Below are positions 17,370-24,285 of a DNA stretch of 64,000 bases, in pieces. Numbering within the stretch: position 1 is the stretch's first letter; each line of letters opens with the position of its first letter. Location of the stretch: assembly GCF_029894125.1 (NCBI RefSeq), contig NZ_JARXYZ010000006.1, positions 234,457 through 298,456 on the forward strand, given 5' to 3'. The translations under genes were made by a program, and so were the position numbers. The notes under the pieces are model-generated. The model was not told the origin of the DNA. It searched no databases and saw nothing but the letters and a program-made list of their open reading frames with translations. The DNA comes from Kitasatospora sp. MAA19 (GTDB lineage Bacteria > Actinomycetota > Actinomycetes > Streptomycetales > Streptomycetaceae).

Positions 17370-17522
17370 GCGGGTGCTCGGGTTCTGCTGGACGAAGCGA
17401 AGGAGCGCAGGGCTCCCGCCGAGTGGTTCCCCGGGCGTCGCCGTGGTCTGCTGAGCCCGTTCGCAGTCGGCACGATCGACCAGTTCCTGTACGCCGCCAC
17501 CCGTACCAAGCACGTGATGCGC
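17370..17522 (+). pseudogene. cas3 helicase fragment
   Basis: About 50 codons read ARVLLDEAKERRAPAEWFPG, then RRRGLLSPFAVGTIDQFLYA and ATRTKHVM. The GRKRGLLxPxxVGTxDQ...KH sequence is characteristic of the helicase part of type I-E Cas3 in actinobacteria. Neither the HD nuclease domain nor the rest of the helicase is present, and no other cas gene or CRISPR array is nearby. It is a stranded fragment beside the atropopeptide locus. Confidence 0.6.
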
Positions 17523-17620
17523 TCAGCCCCTCCCCCCAGAGCCGCATCCAAAGGGATTGCGTGAGGGTCTTGGCGCCCCCACCGGCCCACTGGCTCTGTG
17601 GGGAGCGGGCCGCACGGTAC

Positions 17621-17646
17621 CGCCGGAGCGCCCGCGCGCTCCGGCG
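17621..17646 (-). terminator. Terminator hairpin of atropopeptide operon
   Basis: CGCCGGAGCGC (17621-17631) pairs with GCGCTCCGGCG (17636-17646) around CCGC, 18 bases downstream of the stop of the second P450 gene on the minus strand. Confidence 0.65.
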
Positions 17647-17663
17647 CTACCCGCCCGCCGTCG

Positions 17664-18929
17664 TCAGTGCAGCAGCACCCGCAGGCTGAGCAGCCCCCGG
17701 TGCCTTGGGTTCTCCTGCCACTGCGCGGCCGCGGCCGGTTCGGCCAGGCGCAGGGCCGGGAAGCGGCGCAGCAGTTCGCTGAACGCGACCTCGGCCTGTA
17801 GCCGGCCCAGCTGTGCGCCGAGGCAATGGTGGATGCCGTGGCCGAACGCGAGGTGTCGGGTGGCGTCCGGGCGGGTGATGTCGAAGCGGTCGGGGTCGGC
17901 GAAGACGGCCGGGTCGCGGTTGGCGGCGAGCAGCGCGATCTGGACGAACTCGCCGGCCGGGATCGTGGTGCCCGCGATGGTCACCGGCTCGGTCGTGCGG
18001 CGTAGCGAGGCGATGCTGAACGGGCTCTCGTAGCGCAGGACTTCCTCGATCGCGCCGGGAAGTAGCTCCGGATTCGCACGCAGCGCCGCGAGTTGCTCGG
18101 TGTGGCCGAGCAGCGCGTGGATGCCGTTCGCGATCAGGTTGACGGTGCTCTGGTGGCCGGCGATCGCGAGCAGGAACGCCATCGAGGTGGTCTCGGCCTC
18201 GGTCAGCCGGTCGCCGTCCGCCTGGGCGGCGAGCAGTTCGGAGATCAGGTCGTCGCCCGGGTGGGTGCGCTTGTGGTCGACCAGGGCGCGCAGGTAGTCC
18301 GCCATGCCTTCGGCAGTCTCCACCGAGACCTCGCCGTCCGCCCCGCCGTCGTCCTGCGGGCCGGTATCGACCGCGTTGCCCCGGACTTGGAGGTTCTCCC
18401 GTTCGGCCTGCGGCGCGCCGAACAGCTCGAAGACCACCGCGAGTGGCAGCGGCAGCGCGAACTCGCTGATCAGCTCGGCCGAGTCGAGCCCGTCCAGCTG
18501 GTCCAGCAGTGCGCCGACGTGGCGCTCGACCATCGGCCGTAGGGTTGCCACCTGCCGCCCGGTGTAAGCCTGTTGGACTAGCTTGCGAAGTCGGGTGTGC
18601 TCCGGGGGGTCGGAGTTGAGCATATGCGTCATCAGGTCGCGGCCCGGGCCGCCCTCGGAGTTCCCGACGTGTTGGGCGAACGCCTCGGTGACGGCCTTCT
18701 TGCTCAGCCGGGGGTCGGCGAGGGCGGCCCGGCACTCGGCGTGGCCGGTGACGACCCAGCCTTCGAGTCCGGCCGCGCCGCCGAACCGGACCTTGCGGGC
18801 GCCGCCCTCGGTGCGCCAGCGGCGGTACGCGGCGTGCGGGTCGGCGTAGAACTGGCCGTCGGCGAACTCCGGGTCGGTAGCGCTGTGTTCGGTATCCCCG
18901 TGTTCGGTGCGTATGTGATCAGCGTGCAT
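17664..18929 (-). CDS. Cytochrome P450, second P450 of atropopeptide locus
   Basis: Full-length bacterial class I P450 of 421 aa. All landmarks are present: I-helix AGHQST (257-262; Thr retained, the usual acid replaced by Gln), the ExxR pair EVLR (296-299) and the heme loop FGHGIHHCLG with Cys369. It resembles CYP107/CYP105-type macrolide and peptide hydroxylases rather than the atypical first P450. Its ATG overlaps the end of that gene by 11 bases, so the two are co-translated. It plausibly hydroxylates or adds a further cross-link to the six-residue core. No ferredoxin or reductase gene is adjacent, so redox partners must come from elsewhere. An unrelated role is possible, but the overlap argues against it. 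Confidence 0.93.
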   Translation of the reverse strand: MHADHIRTEHGDTEHSATDPEFADGQFYADPHAAYRRWRTEGGARKVRFGGAAGLEGWVVTGHAECRAALADPRLSKKAVTEAFAQHVGNSEGGPGRDLMTHMLNSDPPEHTRLRKLVQQAYTGRQVATLRPMVERHVGALLDQLDGLDSAELISEFALPLPLAVVFELFGAPQAERENLQVRGNAVDTGPQDDGGADGEVSVETAEGMADYLRALVDHKRTHPGDDLISELLAAQADGDRLTEAETTSMAFLLAIAGHQSTVNLIANGIHALLGHTEQLAALRANPELLPGAIEEVLRYESPFSIASLRRTTEPVTIAGTTIPAGEFVQIALLAANRDPAVFADPDRFDITRPDATRHLAFGHGIHHCLGAQLGRLQAEVAFSELLRRFPALRLAEPAAAAQWQENPRHRGLLSLRVLLH

Positions 18930-19977
18930 CGCGTGCCTTCAGGACGCGGACCTCGCTGACGCCGAGCAGACCGAGCAGTGGCACCTTGGCGGTCCGCTGC
19001 TCGGGGTCGACGACCAGGCCGGCTGCCCGGATCTGGTCCAGCAGCAGTTCGGCGAGCGGCATCACCATGTGCCGGCCCCAGCAGCGTTCGGAGGAGTGCC
19101 CGAACGGCAGGTAGCCGGGAGTGCTGTCCGGGTCGAGGTGGTCCCAGCGCTCCGGGCGGAACTCGTTCGGGTCCTCCCACAGCGCCGGGTCGCGATGTGA
19201 GAGCAGCGGCAGGACGAGGATGTCGTCGCCCGTGCCGATCCGCGGATCGAGCGCGGGGTACTCGGGCGAGGCGCGGCGCAGGATGTTCCACGACGGCGGC
19301 AGCAGGCGCAGTGACTCGAAGATGATGTTCCGGTTCGGCGTGCTGTCGTCGAACGGCGAGCCGAGCCAGAGCGCGTTCGCGACCAGGGTGGAGATGGTGA
19401 AGCAGACGGGTGCGGCGGCTCGGCGGTACATGCCCAGCGCGTACCGTCGGTCCTGGTAGTTGGCCGCCTTCGCGGTGAGCTTGCCGAGTTCGGTGAGGTC
19501 GTCGCCGGGCTTGGGCCTACCGGGCAGTGCGGCGCCGGCCGAGATCACCAACCAGGTGAGCAGCGGCGTCAGTTCGAGATTGCGGCTCATCAGGATCCGC
19601 AGCCGGCGCGGGTCCCGGCCGAGGATGAGGTCGCGCAGGAAGAGGTGTCCGGTGAGCGGCCACGGACCGGACAGGTCGATGTTCTGCGGCAGCGGGGCCT
19701 TCAGCGCCTCGCGCACGTCGCTGCCGATCGTCCGCGTCACCGAGGACGCCTCGGTGCGGGTGATCGAACGTCCGTGCAGCGGTTTGAATGTGGGCCGTTC
19801 GATCTCGGTGGCGCGCCGGGCGGCGAGGATCCGGTCGGTGAGCTCGGGCCCGGCGACCCCGATCGTGTCGGGTTCGAGCCGGACGGCGTCCTTGCCTAGA
19901 TGGTCCCTGAGCAGGGCCTCAAGTCGGGGGGAGAGCACGGTGTTTCGCGAACGGGCGGAGGCGGGGGAGAGTGCCAT
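18919..19977 (-). CDS. Atypical P450, probable atropopeptide cross-linking enzyme
   Basis: 352 aa, shorter than the usual 400 or so of P450s. The ExxR motif is ESLR (221-224) and the heme ligand is Cys299 in PFGHSSERCWGRH. The I-helix region (CFTISTLVANALW) lacks the standard AGxDT oxygen-activation motif. The immediately upstream gene encodes a 26-residue peptide ending in AWYIWY, the sequence of tryptorubin A. In that family one P450 forms the C-C and C-N bonds between Trp and Tyr side chains. I therefore infer that this is the cross-linking enzyme. Located 133 bases after the precursor stop, beyond a strong hairpin, and overlapping the second P450 gene by 11 bases. Confidence 0.88.
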   Translation of the reverse strand: MALSPASARSRNTVLSPRLEALLRDHLGKDAVRLEPDTIGVAGPELTDRILAARRATEIERPTFKPLHGRSITRTEASSVTRTIGSDVREALKAPLPQNIDLSGPWPLTGHLFLRDLILGRDPRRLRILMSRNLELTPLLTWLVISAGAALPGRPKPGDDLTELGKLTAKAANYQDRRYALGMYRRAAAPVCFTISTLVANALWLGSPFDDSTPNRNIIFESLRLLPPSWNILRRASPEYPALDPRIGTGDDILVLPLLSHRDPALWEDPNEFRPERWDHLDPDSTPGYLPFGHSSERCWGRHMVMPLAELLLDQIRAAGLVVDPEQRTAKVPLLGLLGVSEVRVLKARDAR

Positions 19978-20010
19978 GTGATGTCTCCGAGACTTTGCCG
20001 GGGCCGGTCT

Positions 20011-20072
20011 CCGCCCCCGTCCCGGGCCCGATCTCTCGGCGGAGGCCGAGAGGGGGGCAGGGGCGGGGGCGG
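20011..20072 (-). promoter_or_regulatory. Nested RNA hairpin between precursor and P450 genes
   Basis: Inner stem CTCTCGGC/GCCGAGAG (20033-20040 with 20045-20052, 4-base loop) lies inside an outer stem CCGCCCCCG/CGGGGGCGG (20011-20019 with 20064-20072). It sits between the precursor stop and the first P450 start with no strong T tract after it. It is well placed to act as a partial terminator or processing/stability element that yields more precursor mRNA than P450 mRNA, a common arrangement in RiPP operons. Confidence 0.6.
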
Positions 20073-20110
20073 ATCAGCTGTTCAGGTACCGGAGGTACCG
20101 ATCAGCCGGC

Positions 20111-20191
20111 TTAGTACCAGATGTACCAAGCGCTGGCCTTCAGGCTCTTCTTGGCGAAGGACGCGTCACGGATGGCGAACAGGATCTTCAT
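20111..20191 (-). CDS. Atropopeptide (tryptorubin-type) precursor peptide, 26 aa
   Basis: A 26-residue gene overlooked by normal length cut-offs. It begins MKILFAIRDASFAKK, contains KSLK at 15-18, and ends in the hexapeptide AWYIWY (21-26), directly followed by TAA. AWYIWY is the exact amino-acid sequence of tryptorubin A, a compact ribosomal peptide in which a P450 joins the aromatic side chains. A Lys-Ser-Leu-Lys leader motif is also characteristic of that family. GAAAGGAAG lies eight to nine bases before the ATG. Two P450 genes follow on the same strand. After cross-linking, host peptidases would remove the 20-residue leader; no protease gene is present here. Confidence 0.95.
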   Translation of the reverse strand: MKILFAIRDASFAKKSLKASAWYIWY

Positions 20192-20209
20192 CTTTGGGTC
20201 TTCCTTTCG

Positions 20210-20284
20210 TTACCAGGTGGCTGAGTGAACGTAAGGCCACTCTGCAGTTGCCCTACAGACGTATCCACGCAGCCGGGTCCCCAT
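20210..20284 (-). other. Possible 24-codon upstream ORF
   Basis: A short frame beginning MGTRLRGYVC and ending EWPYVHSATW stops 18 bases before the atropopeptide precursor start. AAAGGTG lies about nine bases before its ATG. The aromatic-rich tail is suggestive of a second small peptide or a translational leader, but there is no homology to support either, and chance is likely in so short a frame. Confidence 0.25.
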
Positions 20285-20429
20285 CAGGTTCACCTTTGGG
20301 GGCGGCTCTTGTCGAGGGACTTGGGGGCGTGGGGGGGTTTGCTGGCGTATTTCCTGATTCTTCTCCTGCGGCGGTGTGACCGCTGGGCTGGGCCGGTGGT
20401 GTCGGGTGCCGGGGGGGACAAGTGCAGGG

Positions 20430-20575
20430 GGTTTGGGGTCACTGCGGACACCGTTCGCAAGTGGCGGCGACGGTTCCTCGTTGAGCGCCTGGACGGCTTG
20501 GTGGACGAACCCCGGCCCGGCCGGCCGCCGACGATCGCGGCGGACGAGGTCGGGGCGGTGGTCGTGGCGACGGGT
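20430..20575 (+). pseudogene. IS630-family transposase relic (N-terminal part)
   Basis: The reading GVTADTVRKWRRRFLVERLD, then GLVDEPRPGRPPTIAADEVG is the N-terminal helix-turn-helix and linker of an IS630 transposase. It stops at VVVAT, just before the point where the relic at 16950-17262 begins in the family alignment, but it is on the opposite strand. No catalytic residues remain. It borders the atropopeptide locus on the right. Confidence 0.75.
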
Positions 20576-20706
20576 CACCGGCCTGCCGTCAGGCGCCTGC
20601 GCCCGCACGGTCTCTGCCGCCCGGTAGCGCCCCTCGCGCGTACGGAACGGGGCGCGCGGTGCGCGGACGGCCGCGTGCCCTGGTGTGCCGGGCCCGCTTC
20701 CCGCGG

Positions 20707-21624
20707 TCAGCGGGCGGCGGCCAGGGCCGGTTCGGGGACGGCGGCGGGGGCGGCTGCCGGGGCGGGCTGGGGGTGGGTGAGGCAGTCGTCGGTGAAGGCG
20801 AGGGCGCGCAGGTGGTAGGGGCGGGCGGCGTGGCCCAGGGAGAGGTTGTGGCCGGCGCGGTGGGCGGTGACGAGGTGGGCAAGTCCCGGGGGGAAGGGGG
20901 CGGTGAGGGCGGTGCGGTGGGCCGGGTCCAGGCGCCACCAGGCCTCGTGGTCGGCGAGGGTCAGGCGCACCGGCACGCGCACGCGGGCCGCGAGGGCGCT
21001 GTAGCGGGCGGGCCAGGTGGCCAGTTCGCGGGATTCGAGGGCCGGGACGGGGGTGAGCAGGGTGCGGGCGGCGTGGAAGGTGCCGGGCGGGTAGAGGTTG
21101 AGGGGGCCCCAGTTGAGGCGGCCGCCGCCGGCGAGGTCGTCGGGGCGCTCCCAGGCGCCGGGGGCGTAGTGCTGGGCGAGGCCGGAGATGTCGGCGCCGA
21201 GCAGGGGCAGGTGGGGGTCGGCGGGCCAGTGGGCGGCGAGGTGCAGGGCGATCTTGCCGCCGAAGGAGTGGGCGAGGAGTTGGACGCCGGCGCCGACGGG
21301 ATGGGCGCGGGCGTAGTCGGTGAGGGCGGCGTGCAGGGTGGCACCCTGGTCGGCGATGAGCTGGCCGTCGGGCAGGCGGTGGGCGGAGGCGCCGTGGCCG
21401 GGGCGGTCCAGGGCCAGGACGGTGTAGCCGAGGTCGGCGGCGAGGGTGAGCAGGCTGGTGTCGGGGTGGGCGGGGCCGGCGAAGTAGGCGGCGCGCATGC
21501 CGCGGCCGTGGATGGCGAGGACGACGGCCTTGGGGGCGCGGCCCTGGGGTTCGGCGACGAGGGCGGAGACGGGGATGCCGTCGGCGTCCAGGACGAGGGA
21601 GCGGGTGCGCAGGCGGGGGTTCAC
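20707..21624 (-). CDS. Alpha/beta hydrolase of biosynthetic operon
   Basis: 305 aa. Oxyanion/early motif VLAIHGRGMRAAYFAGP, nucleophile elbow LLAHSFGGKIA (Ser), and a late His in TAHRAGHNLSLGHA; the fold is that of lipases and type II thioesterases. Last gene of the 12-gene leftward operon; its GTG start overlaps the trpC-like stop by GTGA. It could clear misprimed carrier protein, release the product from it, or hydrolyse a pathway ester. The Ala-rich tail is not conserved in the family. Confidence 0.8.
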   Translation of the reverse strand: MNPRLRTRSLVLDADGIPVSALVAEPQGRAPKAVVLAIHGRGMRAAYFAGPAHPDTSLLTLAADLGYTVLALDRPGHGASAHRLPDGQLIADQGATLHAALTDYARAHPVGAGVQLLAHSFGGKIALHLAAHWPADPHLPLLGADISGLAQHYAPGAWERPDDLAGGGRLNWGPLNLYPPGTFHAARTLLTPVPALESRELATWPARYSALAARVRVPVRLTLADHEAWWRLDPAHRTALTAPFPPGLAHLVTAHRAGHNLSLGHAARPYHLRALAFTDDCLTHPQPAPAAAPAAVPEPALAAAR

Positions 21625-22325
21625 GCGGCCACCGCCCGGCGGGCGGTGTCGAGGTCGGCGAGCCAGCCGTCGAGGTCGCCGGTGCGCATCAGGGTGGTGC
21701 CGATGAGCAGTCCGGCGTAGCCGGCGTCCAGGAGGCGGGCGGCGTCGCTCGGGTCGGTGATGGCGGAGGCGGAGACGGGGGCGCGGGTGCCGGCGGCGCG
21801 CAGGGCGGGCAGCAGGCGCAGGCTGCGGGTCAGGTCGCCGCGGTCGCGTTCGCGGGTGCGGATGTCCTTGTTGTTGACGGCGATGACGCAGTCGGCGGGG
21901 TCGGGCAGCAGGTCCAGTTCGCGTTCGTCGGTGATCTCGACGAACGGGGTCAGGCCCAGGGCGAGGGCGGCGGTGACCAGGCGGCGCAGGGAGGCGGCGG
22001 GCAGCAGGGCGGCGGTGAGCAGGACGGCGGAGGCGCCGAGGGCGGCGGCGGCCTCCAGCTGGGCGGGGCGGGTGAGGAAGTCCTTCTGCAGGACGGGCAG
22101 GTCGGTGGCGTCGGCGACCTCGCGCAGCAGGCGGGGGGTGCCGCCGAACCAGCGGCCGGTGACCACGGACAGGCAGGGGGCGCCGGCCTGTTCGTAGCGG
22201 GTGACGAGGTCGGCGACGGTGCGCGGGCCCAGCAGGTCGGCGCCGTGCGGGTCGCGGAGTTTGACCTCCATGACCAGGGGGCGTCTCGCGGCCAGCAGGG
22301 CGTCGAGGAACCGCGGGGCGCTCAT
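21621..22325 (-). CDS. trpC: Indole-3-glycerol-phosphate synthase-like protein
   Basis: 234 aa TIM barrel of the TrpC family, shorter than the housekeeping enzyme (about 265). The catalytic Lys is present in VMEVKLRDPHG and the second Lys in VLQKDFLTR; Glu in FVEITDEREL and the NNKDIRTRERD loop are kept. The phosphate-gripping SES-type motif reads SASAIT and the first loop is altered from the usual SPS. It should still convert carboxyphenylamino-deoxyribulose phosphate to indoleglycerol phosphate, but it is clearly a specialised paralogue. ATG overlaps the trpF-like stop. Confidence 0.85.
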   Translation of the reverse strand: MSAPRFLDALLAARRPLVMEVKLRDPHGADLLGPRTVADLVTRYEQAGAPCLSVVTGRWFGGTPRLLREVADATDLPVLQKDFLTRPAQLEAAAALGASAVLLTAALLPAASLRRLVTAALALGLTPFVEITDERELDLLPDPADCVIAVNNKDIRTRERDRGDLTRSLRLLPALRAAGTRAPVSASAITDPSDAARLLDAGYAGLLIGTTLMRTGDLDGWLADLDTARRAVAA

Positions 22326-23047
22326 ACGGAGGCCTCCTTGGGGCGGGGGTGCCAGGCGTGGGTGAGGGCGGTGACGGCCTCGTGGGTGAAGTCCCCGGCC
22401 GGGCCCCGGGCGGCGGTGTCGATGTCGGCGCCCGCGTACAGGGGGTGGTCGGTGACGGTGCGGTAGGTGTCGCGGTTGGCGGCGCTCAGGCCGCCGGCGA
22501 GGAGGAAGGGGATGGTGAGGCGGGGCAGCAGGGTGTGGACGTCGGCGGGGGCCAGGGGGTGGCCGGTGGAGCCGACGCGGCCGTCGTCGGTGACGGTGTC
22601 CAGCAGGAACAGGTCGCAGCCGGCGCGTTCGAAGGCGCCGATGAAGGGGCGTTCCAGGCAGCGGCCGCGGGAGAGGTGGAGGACTTTGACGAGGGCGGCG
22701 TAGGGCAGGCGGTGGCGCAGTTCGGCGACCAGGTGGGGGTTCTGGTAGGCGTGGAGCTGGATCCAGCGGATGCCGGTGGCGCGGGCGAGGTCGGCGAGTT
22801 GGTCGGCGTCGTCGAGGAAGGTGACCAGGACGGGTTCCAGGCCCAGGCGGATGGCGGTGGCGGCGAGGTGGGCCAGGTGCTGTTCGGACAGGTCGGCGGG
22901 GCCGCCGGGCACGCCGTGCCACAGGCCCACCAGGGTGGGGCCGGCCTCGGCGAGGAGGGTGAGGTCGGCGCGGGTGCGGGCCCCGCACACCTTGAGGTGG
23001 CGGGGGCGTGCGGACGGGCGGGGGCGGGGCGGGGCGGGGGCGGTCAC
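22322..23047 (-). CDS. trpF: Phosphoribosylanthranilate isomerase-like protein
   Basis: 241 aa TIM barrel related to TrpF. The first strand LKVCGARTRADL carries the catalytic Cys of the KICG motif; IQLHAYQN corresponds to the QLHG strand; FLLDTVTDDG supplies the catalytic Asp; FLLAGGLSAAN is the phosphate loop. The GTG start overlaps the acyl-CoA dehydrogenase stop. It would isomerise phosphoribosylanthranilate, but the substitutions and position among biosynthetic genes mark it as a pathway-specific copy. Confidence 0.82.
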   Translation of the reverse strand: MTAPAPPRPRPSARPRHLKVCGARTRADLTLLAEAGPTLVGLWHGVPGGPADLSEQHLAHLAATAIRLGLEPVLVTFLDDADQLADLARATGIRWIQLHAYQNPHLVAELRHRLPYAALVKVLHLSRGRCLERPFIGAFERAGCDLFLLDTVTDDGRVGSTGHPLAPADVHTLLPRLTIPFLLAGGLSAANRDTYRTVTDHPLYAGADIDTAARGPAGDFTHEAVTALTHAWHPRPKEASV

Positions 23048-24189
23048 TTGCCGAGTCCGAGCATGGCGGCGATGCGGTTGTACTGGATCTCGTTGCTGCC
23101 GGAGTAGATGGTGCCGGCGACCGCGTTGCGCACGTCCTTCTCCAGCCCGTACTCGGACATGTAGCCGTTGCCGCCGAAGACCTGGACGGCGGCCAGCGAG
23201 GTGGCGAGGTTGGACTCGCTGGTGAGGAGTTTGGCGATCGCCATGTCGACGGTGACGTTCTCGCCCGCCTCCAGGCGCTGGGCGGTGTCGTAGAGCCACT
23301 TGCGGGCGGTCTCCAGGCGGATCTTGGTGTCGACGATCTTGTTGGCGACCGACTGGTAGGAGCCGATGGGCTTGCCGAAGGACATCCGGGTCTTGGCGTA
23401 GTCGAGGCAGCGGGCCAGGCGGTGCTGCATCTCGCCGGTGTTGACGATGAAGGAGTAGAGGATCTCGCGTTTCATGACGTGGTCCAGGACGAGGAAGCCG
23501 CCGCCGACGCGGCCCAGGACCCGGGTGGCGGGCACCCGTACGTCGTCGAGGTAGACCTCGGACAGCGGCGAGGTGCGCAGGCCCATCTTCTTGATGGGGT
23601 TTCCGGTGCTGATGCCGGGCGTGTCGCGGTCCAGGAGGAACGCGGTGACGCCCAGGGCCCCGCCCTGGGGGTGGGTACGGGCGTAGACGACGAGGACGTC
23701 GGCGACGGGGCCGTTGCTGACGAAGGTCTTGGCGCCGTTGAGGACGAAGTGGTCGCCGTCGCGCAGGGCGCGGGTGCGCATCTGCATGGCGTCCGAGCCG
23801 CCCTCGGACTCGGTGATGGCGTGGGCGCCGATGGCCTCGCCGGAGGCGATGCGCGGCAGGTAGGCCTCTTTGAGGGCGGGTGAGCCGAAGGCCTGCAGGG
23901 GCACGCCGGTGGAGGCGAGGGAGGTGGTGACGGAGAAGTTGAGGCCGCCGTCGCGGCAGGTCTGTCCCAGGCCCTCCAGGACGTACATGGTGGTGAGCAG
24001 GGACTGGCCCAGCCCGCCGTAGCGTTCCTCGAAGGGCAGGGAGAGGATGCCGGTCTTCTGGACGAGGCGCCACTTGTCGTGGGAGAAGGCGGCCTGTTCG
24101 TCGCCTTCGATGTGGCCGGCGCTCAGGTCGTCGCCGAAGCGGGCCAGGCCCTCGCGCAGGGCGTTCTGGTCGGCGTTCCAGCGGATCAT
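23044..24189 (-). CDS. Acyl-CoA dehydrogenase-family flavoprotein (carrier-bound substrate likely)
   Basis: 381 aa with the full acyl-CoA dehydrogenase fold: FAD-binding HAITESEGGSDAM, a middle beta domain, and C-terminal VFGGNGYMSEYGLEKDVR followed by IYSGSNEIQYN. It resembles the dehydrogenases that oxidise prolyl groups on carrier proteins to pyrrolyl (RedW/CloN3 type). With a stand-alone adenylation enzyme and a carrier protein in the same operon, oxidation of a carrier-bound amino acid is plausible. Ordinary acyl-CoA oxidation is the alternative. Confidence 0.88.
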   Translation of the reverse strand: MIRWNADQNALREGLARFGDDLSAGHIEGDEQAAFSHDKWRLVQKTGILSLPFEERYGGLGQSLLTTMYVLEGLGQTCRDGGLNFSVTTSLASTGVPLQAFGSPALKEAYLPRIASGEAIGAHAITESEGGSDAMQMRTRALRDGDHFVLNGAKTFVSNGPVADVLVVYARTHPQGGALGVTAFLLDRDTPGISTGNPIKKMGLRTSPLSEVYLDDVRVPATRVLGRVGGGFLVLDHVMKREILYSFIVNTGEMQHRLARCLDYAKTRMSFGKPIGSYQSVANKIVDTKIRLETARKWLYDTAQRLEAGENVTVDMAIAKLLTSESNLATSLAAVQVFGGNGYMSEYGLEKDVRNAVAGTIYSGSNEIQYNRIAAMLGLGK

Positions 24190-24285
24190 GACGTTGCCGC
24201 CTTCCTCCCGGGCCCGCCTGCGGGGCCCGGGGTGGCAGGCCGGCGCGCGGGGCGCCGGCACGTGACTCGAAGGGGGGATCTCGGC

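Noticed and set aside
17340..17660. CRISPR array next to the cas3 fragment
   Set aside because: I looked for regularly spaced 28-29 bp repeats of type I-E form and saw none.
20086..20101. GGTACC-TCC-GGTACC-like palindrome pair after the precursor stop
   Set aside because: It consists of two small palindromes and is weaker than the adjacent nested hairpin; no clear regulatory meaning.
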